The notes under the pieces: generated by a model
Databases searched by the model: none
Seen by the model: the letters and a program-made list of their open reading frames with translations, nothing else
Told to the model about the DNA's origin: nothing
Source: Halorubrum yunnanense
GTDB lineage: Archaea > Halobacteriota > Halobacteria > Halobacteriales > Haloferacaceae
Reading direction: 5' to 3'
Length of the DNA stretch: 64,000 bases
Assembly: GCF_026586675.1 (NCBI RefSeq)
Contig: NZ_JAODIX010000032.1
Coordinates: 1-64,000, forward strand
Translations under genes and position numbers: made by a program
Shown: piece by piece, positions 1 through 8,055 of the stretch
Numbering within the stretch: position 1 is the stretch's first letter
Layout: each line of letters starts with the position of its first letter

Positions 1-57
1 AGTTCATACAGGCTAAGTTGTGCGCCTTCTATGAGATAGCAGCGAAATCAGTTCGGG

Positions 58-435
58 CTAAACACGTACTACAGCCGAAAATAGGAACGAACCCAAGTGC
101 AGTATGCCAACTGCCCCCCAGAGAATTCGACTGGGTATCCAGTTGCTGTCGTTCTTTCGGAGTGTTCTGACATCGAGATAGAGGCATAGTGAGTATATGG
201 GGGCCAGTAGACTGCCGACCAATACTGTGGCTCCCACTGTGAGGGTAGAGAACAGAAATATCAAACTCAGTTCTGGATTAGATGGAATCAGACTTGGGGG
301 CGACCCGGCTTGCGGTTCGCTAACTATCTGAAGGATACCGTACGAGATCCACGTTAACCCCAATACTCCAATAAAGAACGCGACTCCGTACCACCACCGT
401 GAATCAGGAGACCGGCTGGAGGACATACTTGACAT
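58..435 (-). CDS. Small integral membrane protein, function unknown
   Basis: 125 residues with three hydrophobic stretches likely to span the membrane (about residues 16-40, 55-82 and 103-123) and a Ser-rich N terminus. I do not recognise a family. The ATG at 435 is preferred because a TATA-like element reading GAATTTATAGA on this strand lies at 467-477, about 35 nt upstream; a second in-frame ATG at 426 is possible. Base composition is clearly AT-richer than the rest of the window, and AT-ending codons are common, suggesting recent acquisition or a weakly conserved gene. Neighbours give no functional hint. Confidence 0.6.
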   Translation of the reverse strand: MSSMSSSRSPDSRWWYGVAFFIGVLGLTWISYGILQIVSEPQAGSPPSLIPSNPELSLIFLFSTLTVGATVLVGSLLAPIYSLCLYLDVRTLRKNDSNWIPSRILWGAVGILHLGSFLFSAVVRV

Positions 436-622
436 AGACTACGTGTTAGAACGTTGTCCGTTGAGGTCTATAAATTCAGTGACCCAACGATTTGGTTGAT
501 AACAGTGTAGGATAGCTCCCCTGTACTGACCATACTGAGGTGGAATATATCACTTTCTACTGATTTCAACGAAGCCATAGTATAGAAACACCCGACCGCA
601 AACTCGTCTTCCAGGACTCGAC
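436..622. other. AT-rich intergenic stretch with promoter of the upstream-reading gene
   Basis: About 190 nt of AT-rich DNA. It holds the TATA-like element at 467-477 for the membrane-protein gene reading leftwards. I see no other gene or clear hairpin. Confidence 0.4.
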
Positions 623-1088
623 TCAGAACGTCAGGTGCGAACTCGACGACAGCCCCGCGTCGTCGTCGCCGTCATCGTCCGACAACCCCTCGGAGAGGTA
701 CGCGAGGCCGTCGTCGGTGAGGAACACCGCGACGTCGCGCACCTCGATATCGATAGCGCGCAGCGTCGTCCCCGCCGCCTCGCCGTTGTCACAAGAGCCC
801 TCGCACGTATCGAACGCCGAGCTGTGCTTAGGGCAGACGACAGACCCGTCCCGCGTCACGGTGCCCACTCCCGCGCGGTGAAGCCGCTAGTCCTCGTGGG
901 TTCAGCGGTTTATCCACGCGCGGACGAGCGGCTCCTCGCCGTCCACCTCGCCCGCGTCCGTTTCTCCGTCCAGCTCGTCCGCGCACGGCACGAGGAACAC
1001 CTCGCGGTCCGCGTCGCCCTCGCGGGCCGTGAACGCCCACGACCCTTGCTCCCGGACCGTAAGACCGTAGTGAGTACCCCCTTTCGCC
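623..1088 (-). pseudogene. Rieske-type [2Fe-2S] protein pseudogene with two in-frame stops
   Basis: The reading frame can be followed from about 1080 to the TGA at 623-625 and encodes a small cytosolic Rieske/ferredoxin-like protein. It contains a segment ending WINR, then a TGA codon (902-904) exactly where the first cluster Cys of the Cys-x-His motif belongs, then THED, then TAG (887-889) where Gln is expected, then RLHRAG. The second cluster motif CPKHSSAFDTCEG is intact and the tail ends SSSSHLTF, typical of haloarchaeal family members. Both stops are one substitution from sense codons (TGC to TGA, CAG to TAG). No good start codon is visible at the 5' end, so the N terminus is also eroded. 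A GTG at 868 could only make the C-terminal half, without the first ligand pair. It lies directly downstream of the reductase gene on the same strand. Confidence 0.85.
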
Positions 1089-2459
1089 TCAGTACTTCGC
1101 GTCGGCGCCGGTCGTCTCGTAGATCCGGTCCATGATCGCGTCGCGCTCGCCGGTCCAGTTCGCCATCGCGGCCGGGCTGGTCGGGTACGACTCGTAGTGG
1201 GCGAGCAGCTCGTCCGCGAGCGACTTCGTCTGGTAGAAGTTCCGGATCGTCCCCCAGTAGCCGAAGCTCTTGACCGCCGCCTTCAGCTTCAGGCCGAACG
1301 ACATCGACGTCGACCCCTCGTACAACGCCTCCGCGAGCTTCTCGCCCGGGAGCGACGCGAGCAGGCCCATCAGGTCGTCCACGTCGACCGCGGTCGAGAG
1401 GACGTTGTACACGTCGAGCCCGGCATAGCGCCCGCCGAAGTGGTCCATCACGCGGGTGTTGTACCGCCAGAGGTTTTCCTCGCTGACGTCGCTGTCCGAG
1501 ACCGCCTTCACGGCCTGCTCGCCGGCGTATTTGCCCGCGTACGCCGCCCCGGCGATGCCGCCGCCAGTCGTCGGGTTGACGTGGCCCGCGGCGTCGCCGA
1601 CCGCCATGTACCCCGGCGCGACCGCCGAGTCGTACGGGCGGCGGGTGGGGAGCGCGGCGCCGAGCTTGTCCGTGACCGTCGCGCCCTCGAACTCGGGGCG
1701 GTCCCGCAGGTCGCGTTTCAGCGCCTCGACGAGCTGCATCGGCTCCTCGTTCATCTGGAAGCCGAGCCCGGCGTTGATCTCCGTGCTCGTTCGCGGGAAG
1801 TACCAGAGGTAGCCCGCGGCGCGGTCGGTCGCTTTGAAGACGAGGGCGTCGTCCCACTCGACCGGCTCCGGGACCTCGACGATCTCGCGGTACGCCGAGC
1901 AGAACTGCGAGTAGCGCACGTTGGTATCGAACGTCGTCCCCTCGAAGTCCGTCTTGTCCTGGAGCAGCGACAACGACCCGGCGCCGTCGATGACGAGGTC
2001 CGCCTCGTAGGTGACCGGGCCGCCCTTCCGCTTCGCGCGGAGCCCCGTGACCCGGCCGCCGTCGCTCTGTGTCACGTCGTTGATGACGGTGTCGTAGTGG
2101 AAGTCGACGCCCGCGTCCTCCGCGCCCGAGATGAGCTGCCGCCCGTACTCCCAGCGGTCGATGACCGCGAGCTCGCCGGGGACGGGGATCTCGAGGACGG
2201 TGTCCTCCTGCGGGATCTCGAAGCGCCCGTGGTCGACGCCGGTGTTGGTGAACGCCGGCTCCAGCCGGTCTTTCGGGATAGCCTCCGGGAAGGCGTCGGC
2301 GCCCTTCAGCGCGTCGCCGCAGGCGATGTGGCCCGCCTCCTCCGCGTCCTTTCGCTCGACGATGACGACGTCGAGCCCCTCGTTCGCGATCGTCGCGGCG
2401 GCGTAACAGCCGGCGGTCCCGGCGCCGGCCACGACGACGTCGTACTCGTCGATACTCAT
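1089..2459 (-). CDS. Geranylgeranyl reductase family FAD-dependent oxidoreductase
   Basis: 456 residues. The N terminus has an FAD/NAD Rossmann dinucleotide motif (VVVAGAGTAGCYAA, about residues 8-21) followed by the acidic ribose-binding residue region IVERK. A GDAAGHVNPTTGGGI motif near residue 290 is the second FAD contact typical of geranylgeranyl reductases and related group A flavoprotein monooxygenases. Family members saturate isoprenoid chains of archaeal ether lipids or of menaquinone side chains; the substrate cannot be told from sequence. The ATG at 2459 is chosen because it sits immediately before the Rossmann fold; upstream in-frame sequence is low-complexity. The Rieske pseudogene downstream may once have been a redox partner (inference). 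Confidence 0.88.
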   Translation of the reverse strand: MSIDEYDVVVAGAGTAGCYAAATIANEGLDVVIVERKDAEEAGHIACGDALKGADAFPEAIPKDRLEPAFTNTGVDHGRFEIPQEDTVLEIPVPGELAVIDRWEYGRQLISGAEDAGVDFHYDTVINDVTQSDGGRVTGLRAKRKGGPVTYEADLVIDGAGSLSLLQDKTDFEGTTFDTNVRYSQFCSAYREIVEVPEPVEWDDALVFKATDRAAGYLWYFPRTSTEINAGLGFQMNEEPMQLVEALKRDLRDRPEFEGATVTDKLGAALPTRRPYDSAVAPGYMAVGDAAGHVNPTTGGGIAGAAYAGKYAGEQAVKAVSDSDVSEENLWRYNTRVMDHFGGRYAGLDVYNVLSTAVDVDDLMGLLASLPGEKLAEALYEGSTSMSFGLKLKAAVKSFGYWGTIRNFYQTKSLADELLAHYESYPTSPAAMANWTGERDAIMDRIYETTGADAKY

Positions 2460-2575
2460 GTCACGTGGGTCGTTGCCCCGGTGGCAAAACTCTTTGTTCC
2501 CAATTCGGTCCCTTATGAACCGACACGAGCGGTGCGGATCGCGGGACTGCAGCGGCCCCGGCGACGCGTCGCCGT

Positions 2576-2595
2576 CGGACCAACCGGTTGGTCCG
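2576..2595. repeat. Perfect 20-nt palindrome
   Basis: Self-complementary sequence centred on AACCGGTT in the space between the BMP transporter operon and the reductase gene. It could be a protein-binding operator or a processing hairpin for transcripts reading leftwards. No function can be assigned. Confidence 0.7.
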
Positions 2596-2611
2596 GACCG
2601 CATCTCGAAAT

Positions 2612-2677
2612 CGGCTCCCACCTCGGGCTCGGAACCGGCTCCCACCTCGGGCTCGGAACCGGCTCCGACCTCGAGAC
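2612..2677. repeat. 24-nt tandem repeat, 2.7 copies
   Basis: Two exact copies of a 24-nt unit beginning CGGCTCCCACCTCGGGCTCG (2612-2635 and 2636-2659) followed by a degenerate third part. It lies between genes, just downstream of the last permease gene, and is not in a credible reading frame. Confidence 0.8.
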
Positions 2678-2697
2678 GGATCGGTCTCTCCCCCGCC

Positions 2698-3795
2698 TCA
2701 CTCCTCAGTCTCGTAGTGCTCTCCGGCCGCCTCCGGGAGCCGCGTCCGACCGACTAGCGCCAGGACGATGATGACCACCACGAACGGCGTGATCCGGATG
2801 AGCTGGCGGGGGATCCCGATCCCCTGCAGCTGGAGCACGGTCTGGACCGCGTCCAGCCCCGCGAACAGCATCGTCGAGAGGAACGCCCCGACCGGGTTGT
2901 AGTTGCCGAACAGGTACGCCACGATGGCGATGAACCCCTTCCCGTTGACCATCGTCGGGCCGTTGCCGGTGAACTGGCCGAGGTCGAGCGACAGCGCCGC
3001 GCCGCCCATCCCGGCGAGCACGCCCGATATCAGCACCGCCGCGTACCGGACGCGGGTGACGCTCACGCCGGCGGTGTCGAGCGCCTTCGGGTTCTCCCCG
3101 CTGGCGCGTATCCACCGGCCGAACGCCGTCCGCTCGAAGACGTACCACGAGCCGAAGACGGCGGCGAACAGCAGGTACACCGACGGCGACGCCGAGAAGA
3201 GCGCGCCGAAGAACGGGAGGTCGGCGAGCACCGGCACGTTGATCGACGGCGACGTCGCGACGGTCGGCGTGTTCGGGCTGCCGTAGATCACCTGCGAGGC
3301 GAACGGCGCGAGCCCGAGCGCGATGAGCCAGACCGCGAGCCCGGCGATGATCTGGTCCGCGCGGAACCCGATCGTCACGACGGCGAACAGCGCCGCGAGC
3401 AGCGTGCTCGCGGCCACGCCCCCGGCGAAGCCGATCCAGACCCCACCGGTGACGTCGGCGACGTAGATGGCGCTGAACGCCGAGATGATCAGGAGCCCCT
3501 CCAGCCCGATGTTGATCACGCCCGACTTCTCGGCGAAGATCCCCCCGAGGGCGGCGAACGCGATCGGCACGGACAGCCGCAGCGCGGCCGCGAGCGTGTT
3601 CCGGCTCGTGAGCGCGTCCGCCAACGTCCCGGCGAGCGAGTCCGGGAACAGCAGCCCGGCGAGAAGGAGCGCGACGACCGCGGCCACGGTCACGCCGCCG
3701 ACGAGCGCGCGGGTCGTGTACCCCTCGAGGAAGCCCGCATCGTCGTCTCCGGGGGCGGTGTCGGCGTCCGCGCGGTCCGCGGGCGCGTCACTCAT
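2698..3795 (-). CDS. BMP-type ABC transporter permease (second permease)
   Basis: 365 residues with many membrane helices, of the branched-chain permease family (BPD_transp_2) found in ribose, nucleoside and BMP importers. The conserved GENPKALDTAGVSV stretch near the middle is the cytoplasmic loop that contacts the ATPase. It is the last gene of the operon and overlaps the previous permease by 8 nt. The ATG at 3795 is chosen over an earlier in-frame codon because GGAGGTGA lies a few bases upstream, an unusual Shine-Dalgarno sequence in this mostly leaderless genome. Together with the upstream genes it should import a nucleoside-like solute. Confidence 0.9.
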   Translation of the reverse strand: MSDAPADRADADTAPGDDDAGFLEGYTTRALVGGVTVAAVVALLLAGLLFPDSLAGTLADALTSRNTLAAALRLSVPIAFAALGGIFAEKSGVINIGLEGLLIISAFSAIYVADVTGGVWIGFAGGVAASTLLAALFAVVTIGFRADQIIAGLAVWLIALGLAPFASQVIYGSPNTPTVATSPSINVPVLADLPFFGALFSASPSVYLLFAAVFGSWYVFERTAFGRWIRASGENPKALDTAGVSVTRVRYAAVLISGVLAGMGGAALSLDLGQFTGNGPTMVNGKGFIAIVAYLFGNYNPVGAFLSTMLFAGLDAVQTVLQLQGIGIPRQLIRITPFVVVIIVLALVGRTRLPEAAGEHYETEE

Positions 3796-5035
3796 CGGCC
3801 TCACCTCCCCGGTCGCCGGCGGCGCCGCCGTCGGTCGCGACCGCCTCCGGTTTCGACCCCGTCCCCGGCAGCCCGCGGGCCAGCAGCCGGAAGAACTCCG
3901 GCATCGCCACGAACAGGATGATGAGCCCGCGGAGGACGCCCACGAGCTGCGGCGGGACGTCGGTCGCGAACTGGACGACCGTCGTCCCGCTTTTTAAAAC
4001 ACCGAACAGCAGCGCTGCGACGCCCACGCCGAGCGGGTTGTTGCCGGCGAGGATCGAGACGGTGATCCCGTCGAAGCCGTAGGCGGGGATCCCCGTCTGG
4101 AACGTCCCGAGGACCATCATCACGTACATCGCGCCGGCGATGCCGCCGAGCGCGCCCGACAGCGTCAGGCTCGCGACGACGGTACGCTTGGCGTCGACGC
4201 CGCCGTACTCGGCCGCCTCGGGCTGGACGCCGCTCGTGCGGACGTCGTACCCGAAGGCCGTGTGCTCGAGGACGTAGTACAGCGCGACGACGGCGAGGAG
4301 GCCGAACCCGAGCGCGACGATCGAGAAGTCCTGTTGGGCGCCGAACAGCAGGGCCGGGAACTGCGCGAACTCCGGGAGCGGAACGGTCTGGTTCGCGGCG
4401 CTCTCTGGGTCTTTGAACACCCCGCTGACCAGGTACAACGCGATGCCGGTGGCGATGAAGTTGAGCATGATCGTCGTGATCACCTCGTTGGCGTCGGCGT
4501 ACGCCTTCAGCAGGCCGGGGACCGCGCCGTAGAGGCCGCCGAACACCGCGCCGACGAAGAGGCCGAACGGGATCAGGACCACGGTGCCGAGGGCGCCCGA
4601 CACGAGCGACGACGCCCAGAGGACGCCGAGCGCGGTCGCCAGCGCGCCGACGACCATCTGCCCCTGCGTCCCGATGTTGAAGATGCCGGCGCGGAACGCC
4701 AGCGCGACCGAGAGCCCGGTGAACAACAGCAGCGTCGACTCCCGCAGCGTGACCGCGAACTGCCCGTTCGGCGACCAGCCGCCGCTGAACGGGTCGCCAA
4801 GCGCCCCGAGGAAGAGCCGGTCGAAGACGACGACGGGGTCGTAACAGAAGCCGGTGCCGAAGTAGTACACCGCTTCGCCGACGGTACACGTCGTCATCCG
4901 ACCCGCCACGAGCACCAGCACCGCGCCGATGAGGACGGAGAGGACGAGCGCCGCCGTGCTGATCAGGACCCGTTCGGTCGCGGACGCGTCGACGAGTCGC
5001 GCGAGCGCGTCGCGAGCGCGGTCGGCGGTGCTCAC
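3788..5035 (-). CDS. BMP-type ABC transporter permease (first permease)
   Basis: 415 residues. A hydrophobic N-terminal helix is followed by a periplasmic-side segment and then about eight or nine membrane helices of the BPD_transp_2 type; the loop GVQPEAAEYGGVDAKR matches the coupling loop of the family. The start overlaps the stop of the ATPase gene in an ATGA (5032-5035), implying translational coupling. The C-terminal tail is short and acidic. The pair of unequal permeases is normal for BMP/nucleoside importers such as the NupPQ type. Confidence 0.9.
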   Translation of the reverse strand: MSTADRARDALARLVDASATERVLISTAALVLSVLIGAVLVLVAGRMTTCTVGEAVYYFGTGFCYDPVVVFDRLFLGALGDPFSGGWSPNGQFAVTLRESTLLLFTGLSVALAFRAGIFNIGTQGQMVVGALATALGVLWASSLVSGALGTVVLIPFGLFVGAVFGGLYGAVPGLLKAYADANEVITTIMLNFIATGIALYLVSGVFKDPESAANQTVPLPEFAQFPALLFGAQQDFSIVALGFGLLAVVALYYVLEHTAFGYDVRTSGVQPEAAEYGGVDAKRTVVASLTLSGALGGIAGAMYVMMVLGTFQTGIPAYGFDGITVSILAGNNPLGVGVAALLFGVLKSGTTVVQFATDVPPQLVGVLRGLIILFVAMPEFFRLLARGLPGTGSKPEAVATDGGAAGDRGGEADE

Positions 5036-6654
5036 GCTCGCTCACCGCCCGCGGCGTCCGTGCGGTCGGCCAGGCCGCCCCGTTCGGTTCCGTCCGCGTT
5101 CCCGGTCGGCTCCGGTTCGCCTCCGCCGCCCCCGTCGTCTCCCGGCCGCTCCCCGGCCATCAGCAGGCCGAGCTCCTCCTCGGTCGTCTCGTCCGGGTCG
5201 ACCACGTCGATGAATTCCCCTTCGTAGACGACGGCCAAGCGGTCCGAGAGGCCCTGTACCTCCTCCAGCTTGGAGGAGACGAGGAGGATCGCCACGCCCT
5301 GCTGGCGGAGCTCCAGCAGCCGCTCGTGGATGAACTCGATCGACCCGACGTCGACGCCTCGCGTCGGGTGCGAGGCGACGACCAGCTCGGGGTCGCGCTC
5401 GAACTCCCGGCCGACGATGAACTTCTGCTGGTTGCCGCCGGAGAGCGACTCCGCGTCGGTGTCGGCGTCCGGCGGCCGGACGTCGTACTCGTCGATGATC
5501 GCCTGGGCGTGCCCTCGCGTCTTCGACCAGTCGATCCGTCCGTTGGCGGCGAGTTCGGTGCCGTGTTGGCTGCCCAAGAGGCCGTTCTCCACGAGATCGA
5601 ACTCCATCACCAGTCCGCGGTCCTGGCGGTCCTCGGGGACGTACGCCATCCCCGCGTCGATCCGGTCTCGCCGCGAGGCGGTCGTGACGTCCTCGCCGCG
5701 GAACCGGATCTCGCCCGCGTCGGGGGTCCGGAGGCCGGTCACCGCCTCGACGAGCTCGGACTGGCCGTTGCCGTCCACGCCGGCGATCCCGAACACCTCG
5801 CCGCCCCGGACCTCGAAGGAGACGCCGTCGACCGCCCGGACCCCGCGGTCGTCGTCGACGGCGACGTCCGAGACCGAGGCGACGACCCCGCCCGTCTCCG
5901 CGGTCCCGTGGTCGACGTCCAAGAGGACCTCGCGGCCGACCATCAGCTCCGCGAGCTCCGCTTGCGTGGTCGCGTCCGCGTCGACGGACCCGACCTTCCG
6001 CCCGTCTCGGAGGACTGATATCTCGTCGGCCGCGCGCATCGCCTCGCCGAGCTTGTGGGTGATGAAGATGATCGTCTTCCCCTGGGCGGTGAGCTCGTCG
6101 AGCACGTCGAACAGTTCTCCGACCTCCTGGGGAGTCAGCACGGCGGTCGGTTCGTCGAGTATCAGCGTGTCGGCGCCGCGGTACAGCGCCTTCAGGATCT
6201 CGACGCGCTGTTGCTCGCCGACGGAGACGTCCTCGATCCGCGCGTCCGGGTCGACGTCGAACCCGTAGCGGTCGGCGAGTTCGACGACGGCCTCGCGCGA
6301 CCCCGCCCGGTCGACGGCGAGCCCGCCCCACTTCCGGGGCTCGTTGCCGAGCGTGATGTTCTCGGTGACGGTCATCGGGTCCACGAGCATGAAGTGCTGG
6401 TGGATCATCCCGATCCCGGCGTCGATCGCGTCCCGTGGCGAGCCGAACGCGTGTGTTTTCCCGTCGAGCCGGACCTCCCCCGACGTTGGTTCGTAGAGGC
6501 CGTAGAGAACGTTCATCAGCGTCGTCTTCCCGGCCCCGTTCTCGCCCAAGAGGGCGTGGACGGTGCCGCGCTCGACTTCGAGGTCGACGTCGTCGTTCGC
6601 CACGACCCCCGGAAACCGCTTCGTGATCCCGTCGAGGTGGACGGCTGAGGGCAT
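5032..6654 (-). CDS. BMP-type ABC transporter ATP-binding protein, two ATPase domains
   Basis: 540 residues with two ABC domains in one chain, as in RbsA/MglA/NupO proteins. Domain 1 has Walker A GENGAGKTT, signature SVGEQQR and Walker B LILDEPTA. Domain 2 has a degenerate Walker A region (GVDGNGQSE), signature LSGGNQQ and a degenerate Walker B (LVVASHPTRGVD), the usual asymmetry of this family. The C terminus is a Gly/Asp-rich tail. The start at 6654 is supported by AGGAGG at 6665-6670, 10 nt upstream. It energises the two permeases that follow. Confidence 0.92.
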   Translation of the reverse strand: MPSAVHLDGITKRFPGVVANDDVDLEVERGTVHALLGENGAGKTTLMNVLYGLYEPTSGEVRLDGKTHAFGSPRDAIDAGIGMIHQHFMLVDPMTVTENITLGNEPRKWGGLAVDRAGSREAVVELADRYGFDVDPDARIEDVSVGEQQRVEILKALYRGADTLILDEPTAVLTPQEVGELFDVLDELTAQGKTIIFITHKLGEAMRAADEISVLRDGRKVGSVDADATTQAELAELMVGREVLLDVDHGTAETGGVVASVSDVAVDDDRGVRAVDGVSFEVRGGEVFGIAGVDGNGQSELVEAVTGLRTPDAGEIRFRGEDVTTASRRDRIDAGMAYVPEDRQDRGLVMEFDLVENGLLGSQHGTELAANGRIDWSKTRGHAQAIIDEYDVRPPDADTDAESLSGGNQQKFIVGREFERDPELVVASHPTRGVDVGSIEFIHERLLELRQQGVAILLVSSKLEEVQGLSDRLAVVYEGEFIDVVDPDETTEEELGLLMAGERPGDDGGGGGEPEPTGNADGTERGGLADRTDAAGGERA

Positions 6655-6787
6655 TGGTCTAATACCTCCTGGTTCGAGGGCGGCTGAATATGTTTGGATA
6701 TGTCTCGGTCCGAGCAGGCCGGCGAACGGCCGGCAATCCGACCGAACCGCGTGACTGACGACCCGACCGGACTACGAACCCGCTCCG
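6655..6787 (-). promoter_or_regulatory. Intercistronic hairpin and ribosome binding site in BMP operon
   Basis: Between the binding-protein gene and the ATPase gene lies a small GC stem-loop (GGCCG 6717-6721, CGGCC 6727-6731) and then the AGGAGG Shine-Dalgarno sequence at 6665-6670. Such hairpins often let the binding protein be made in excess over the membrane parts; here that is inference. Confidence 0.4.
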
Positions 6788-7900
6788 TTAGACTTCCGAG
6801 GGAACGGAGAGGTCGCCGGCGATGATATCCTCGCGGGCCGTCGCGACCTCGTCTCTGACGTCGTCGGGGATCTCGGACCCGAGCTGGTCGCCGTAGACGA
6901 GCGCGACGCCGTCGTTCTCCAGGCCGAGCGCGACGACCGACCCACCGGGGAACTCGTCATCGACGGTCGCGTCGATCGCGTTGAAGACGGCGGTGTCGAC
7001 CCGCTTGACCATGCTCCCGAGGATGACGTCGGCGTAGTCGGGTCGCGTGACCGACTGGTCACGGTCGACGCCGATCGCGAACTTCCCCTGTTCCTGTGCG
7101 GCCTGGAAGACGCCGGTGCCGGTGTTGCCCGAGGCGTGGTAAACGATGTCGGCGCCGCTGTTGTACATCGCGGTCGCCGCCTCGCGACCCGCAGCGGGGT
7201 CGTTGAAGCTCCCGGTGTAGTTGACGCTGACGTCGACGTCGTCGCTGCCGGCGGCGACGCCCGCCTCGAAGCCAGCTTGGAACTTCTGGATCAGGTCGGA
7301 CTCGACGCCGCCGACGAACCCGACGTTCGTGGAGTCACCTGCGGTCGACCCCGCGCCAGCGGAGAAGTCGCGGGTGGTGAGCAGGCTCGCCATCAGGCCA
7401 CCGAGGTACGACCCCTCGTGCTCTTGGAACGTGTAGCTCGCGACGTTGTCCGCCTCCACGACCGAGTCCACGATCATGAAGTCCTGGTCGGGGTACGACT
7501 CGGCCGTCTCCGAGAGCGAGTCCGCCTGGAGGAAGCCGATACAGGACACCAGGTCGTAGTCGGGATCGGACGACTCCGCGAACTGCTGCTGGAAGTTGCT
7601 GAACTGCGAGACCTCGTCCGGCTGGGCCTCCTGGAACGAGATGTTCAGCTCCTCTTCCGCCTGGATCGCCCCCTGCTGGGCCTGATCGTTGAACGACCCG
7701 TCGCCGAGGCCGCCGGTCGCGTACACCATCCCGATGTTCGCCGCGGGGCCGCTCCCGCCGTCGTCGCCGTCGGACCCGTCGGAGCCGTCGGAGCCGTCCG
7801 ATCCGTCGCTGCTCGGACCGCCGCTACAGCCCGCGAGGCCGATGAGCCCCGCCGCGCTTGCCGCCTTGACGAACCGCCGCCGATCGAGGTCGGATACCAT
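6788..7900 (-). CDS. BMP family ABC transporter substrate-binding lipoprotein
   Basis: 370 residues. The N terminus DRRRFVKAASAAGLIGLAGC is a Tat-type lipoprotein signal: twin arginine, short hydrophobic core, lipobox LAGC. A Gly/Ser/Asp-rich linker (about residues 25-50) follows, then the BMP/PnrA periplasmic-binding fold with GMVYATGGLGDGSFND and the conserved HASGNTGTG segment. BMP proteins bind purine or other nucleosides, less often sugars, outside the membrane. First gene of the four-gene importer operon. Two TATA-like elements lie upstream, the nearer one placed for a leaderless or very short leader from the ATG at 7900. Confidence 0.92.
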   Translation of the reverse strand: MVSDLDRRRFVKAASAAGLIGLAGCSGGPSSDGSDGSDGSDGSDGDDGGSGPAANIGMVYATGGLGDGSFNDQAQQGAIQAEEELNISFQEAQPDEVSQFSNFQQQFAESSDPDYDLVSCIGFLQADSLSETAESYPDQDFMIVDSVVEADNVASYTFQEHEGSYLGGLMASLLTTRDFSAGAGSTAGDSTNVGFVGGVESDLIQKFQAGFEAGVAAGSDDVDVSVNYTGSFNDPAAGREAATAMYNSGADIVYHASGNTGTGVFQAAQEQGKFAIGVDRDQSVTRPDYADVILGSMVKRVDTAVFNAIDATVDDEFPGGSVVALGLENDGVALVYGDQLGSEIPDDVRDEVATAREDIIAGDLSVPSEV

Positions 7901-7925
7901 GTCAGGTACAACGGGGCGCGAGCGC

Positions 7926-8043
7926 ATCATAAATTCGTCGCTCTCGGCCCCCAGATATGCACGCTCTCGGAACGCTACGGGGAAAATGTTCCCTATGCGG
8001 GCGGATCGAGCCCGAACGTGTTCACGTCCGTAATTTATAAGCG
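7926..8043 (-). promoter_or_regulatory. Tandem promoters of the BMP importer operon
   Basis: Two TATA-like elements read leftwards: GAATTTATGATG near 7926-7938, about 30 nt before the ATG, and CTTATAAATTA near 8033-8043, about 135 nt before it. A distal promoter would give a leader of roughly 110 nt containing a GAAC-GT-GTTC inverted repeat near 8016-8025, a possible operator. Confidence 0.4.
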
Positions 8044-8055
8044 TCGACCGGCGGG

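Noticed and set aside
902-904. Selenocysteine reading of TGA in the Rieske gene
   Set aside because: A second stop (TAG) follows within five codons, no start codon is evident and no Sec insertion element was seen; decay is simpler.
910-1857. Long minus-strand open frame overlapping the geranylgeranyl reductase gene
   Set aside because: Arg/Gly/Pro-rich translation typical of a shadow frame in high-GC DNA; the overlapping reductase frame carries clear motifs.
2612-2677. CRISPR array from tandem repeats
   Set aside because: Repeats are directly adjacent without spacers and only 2.7 copies.
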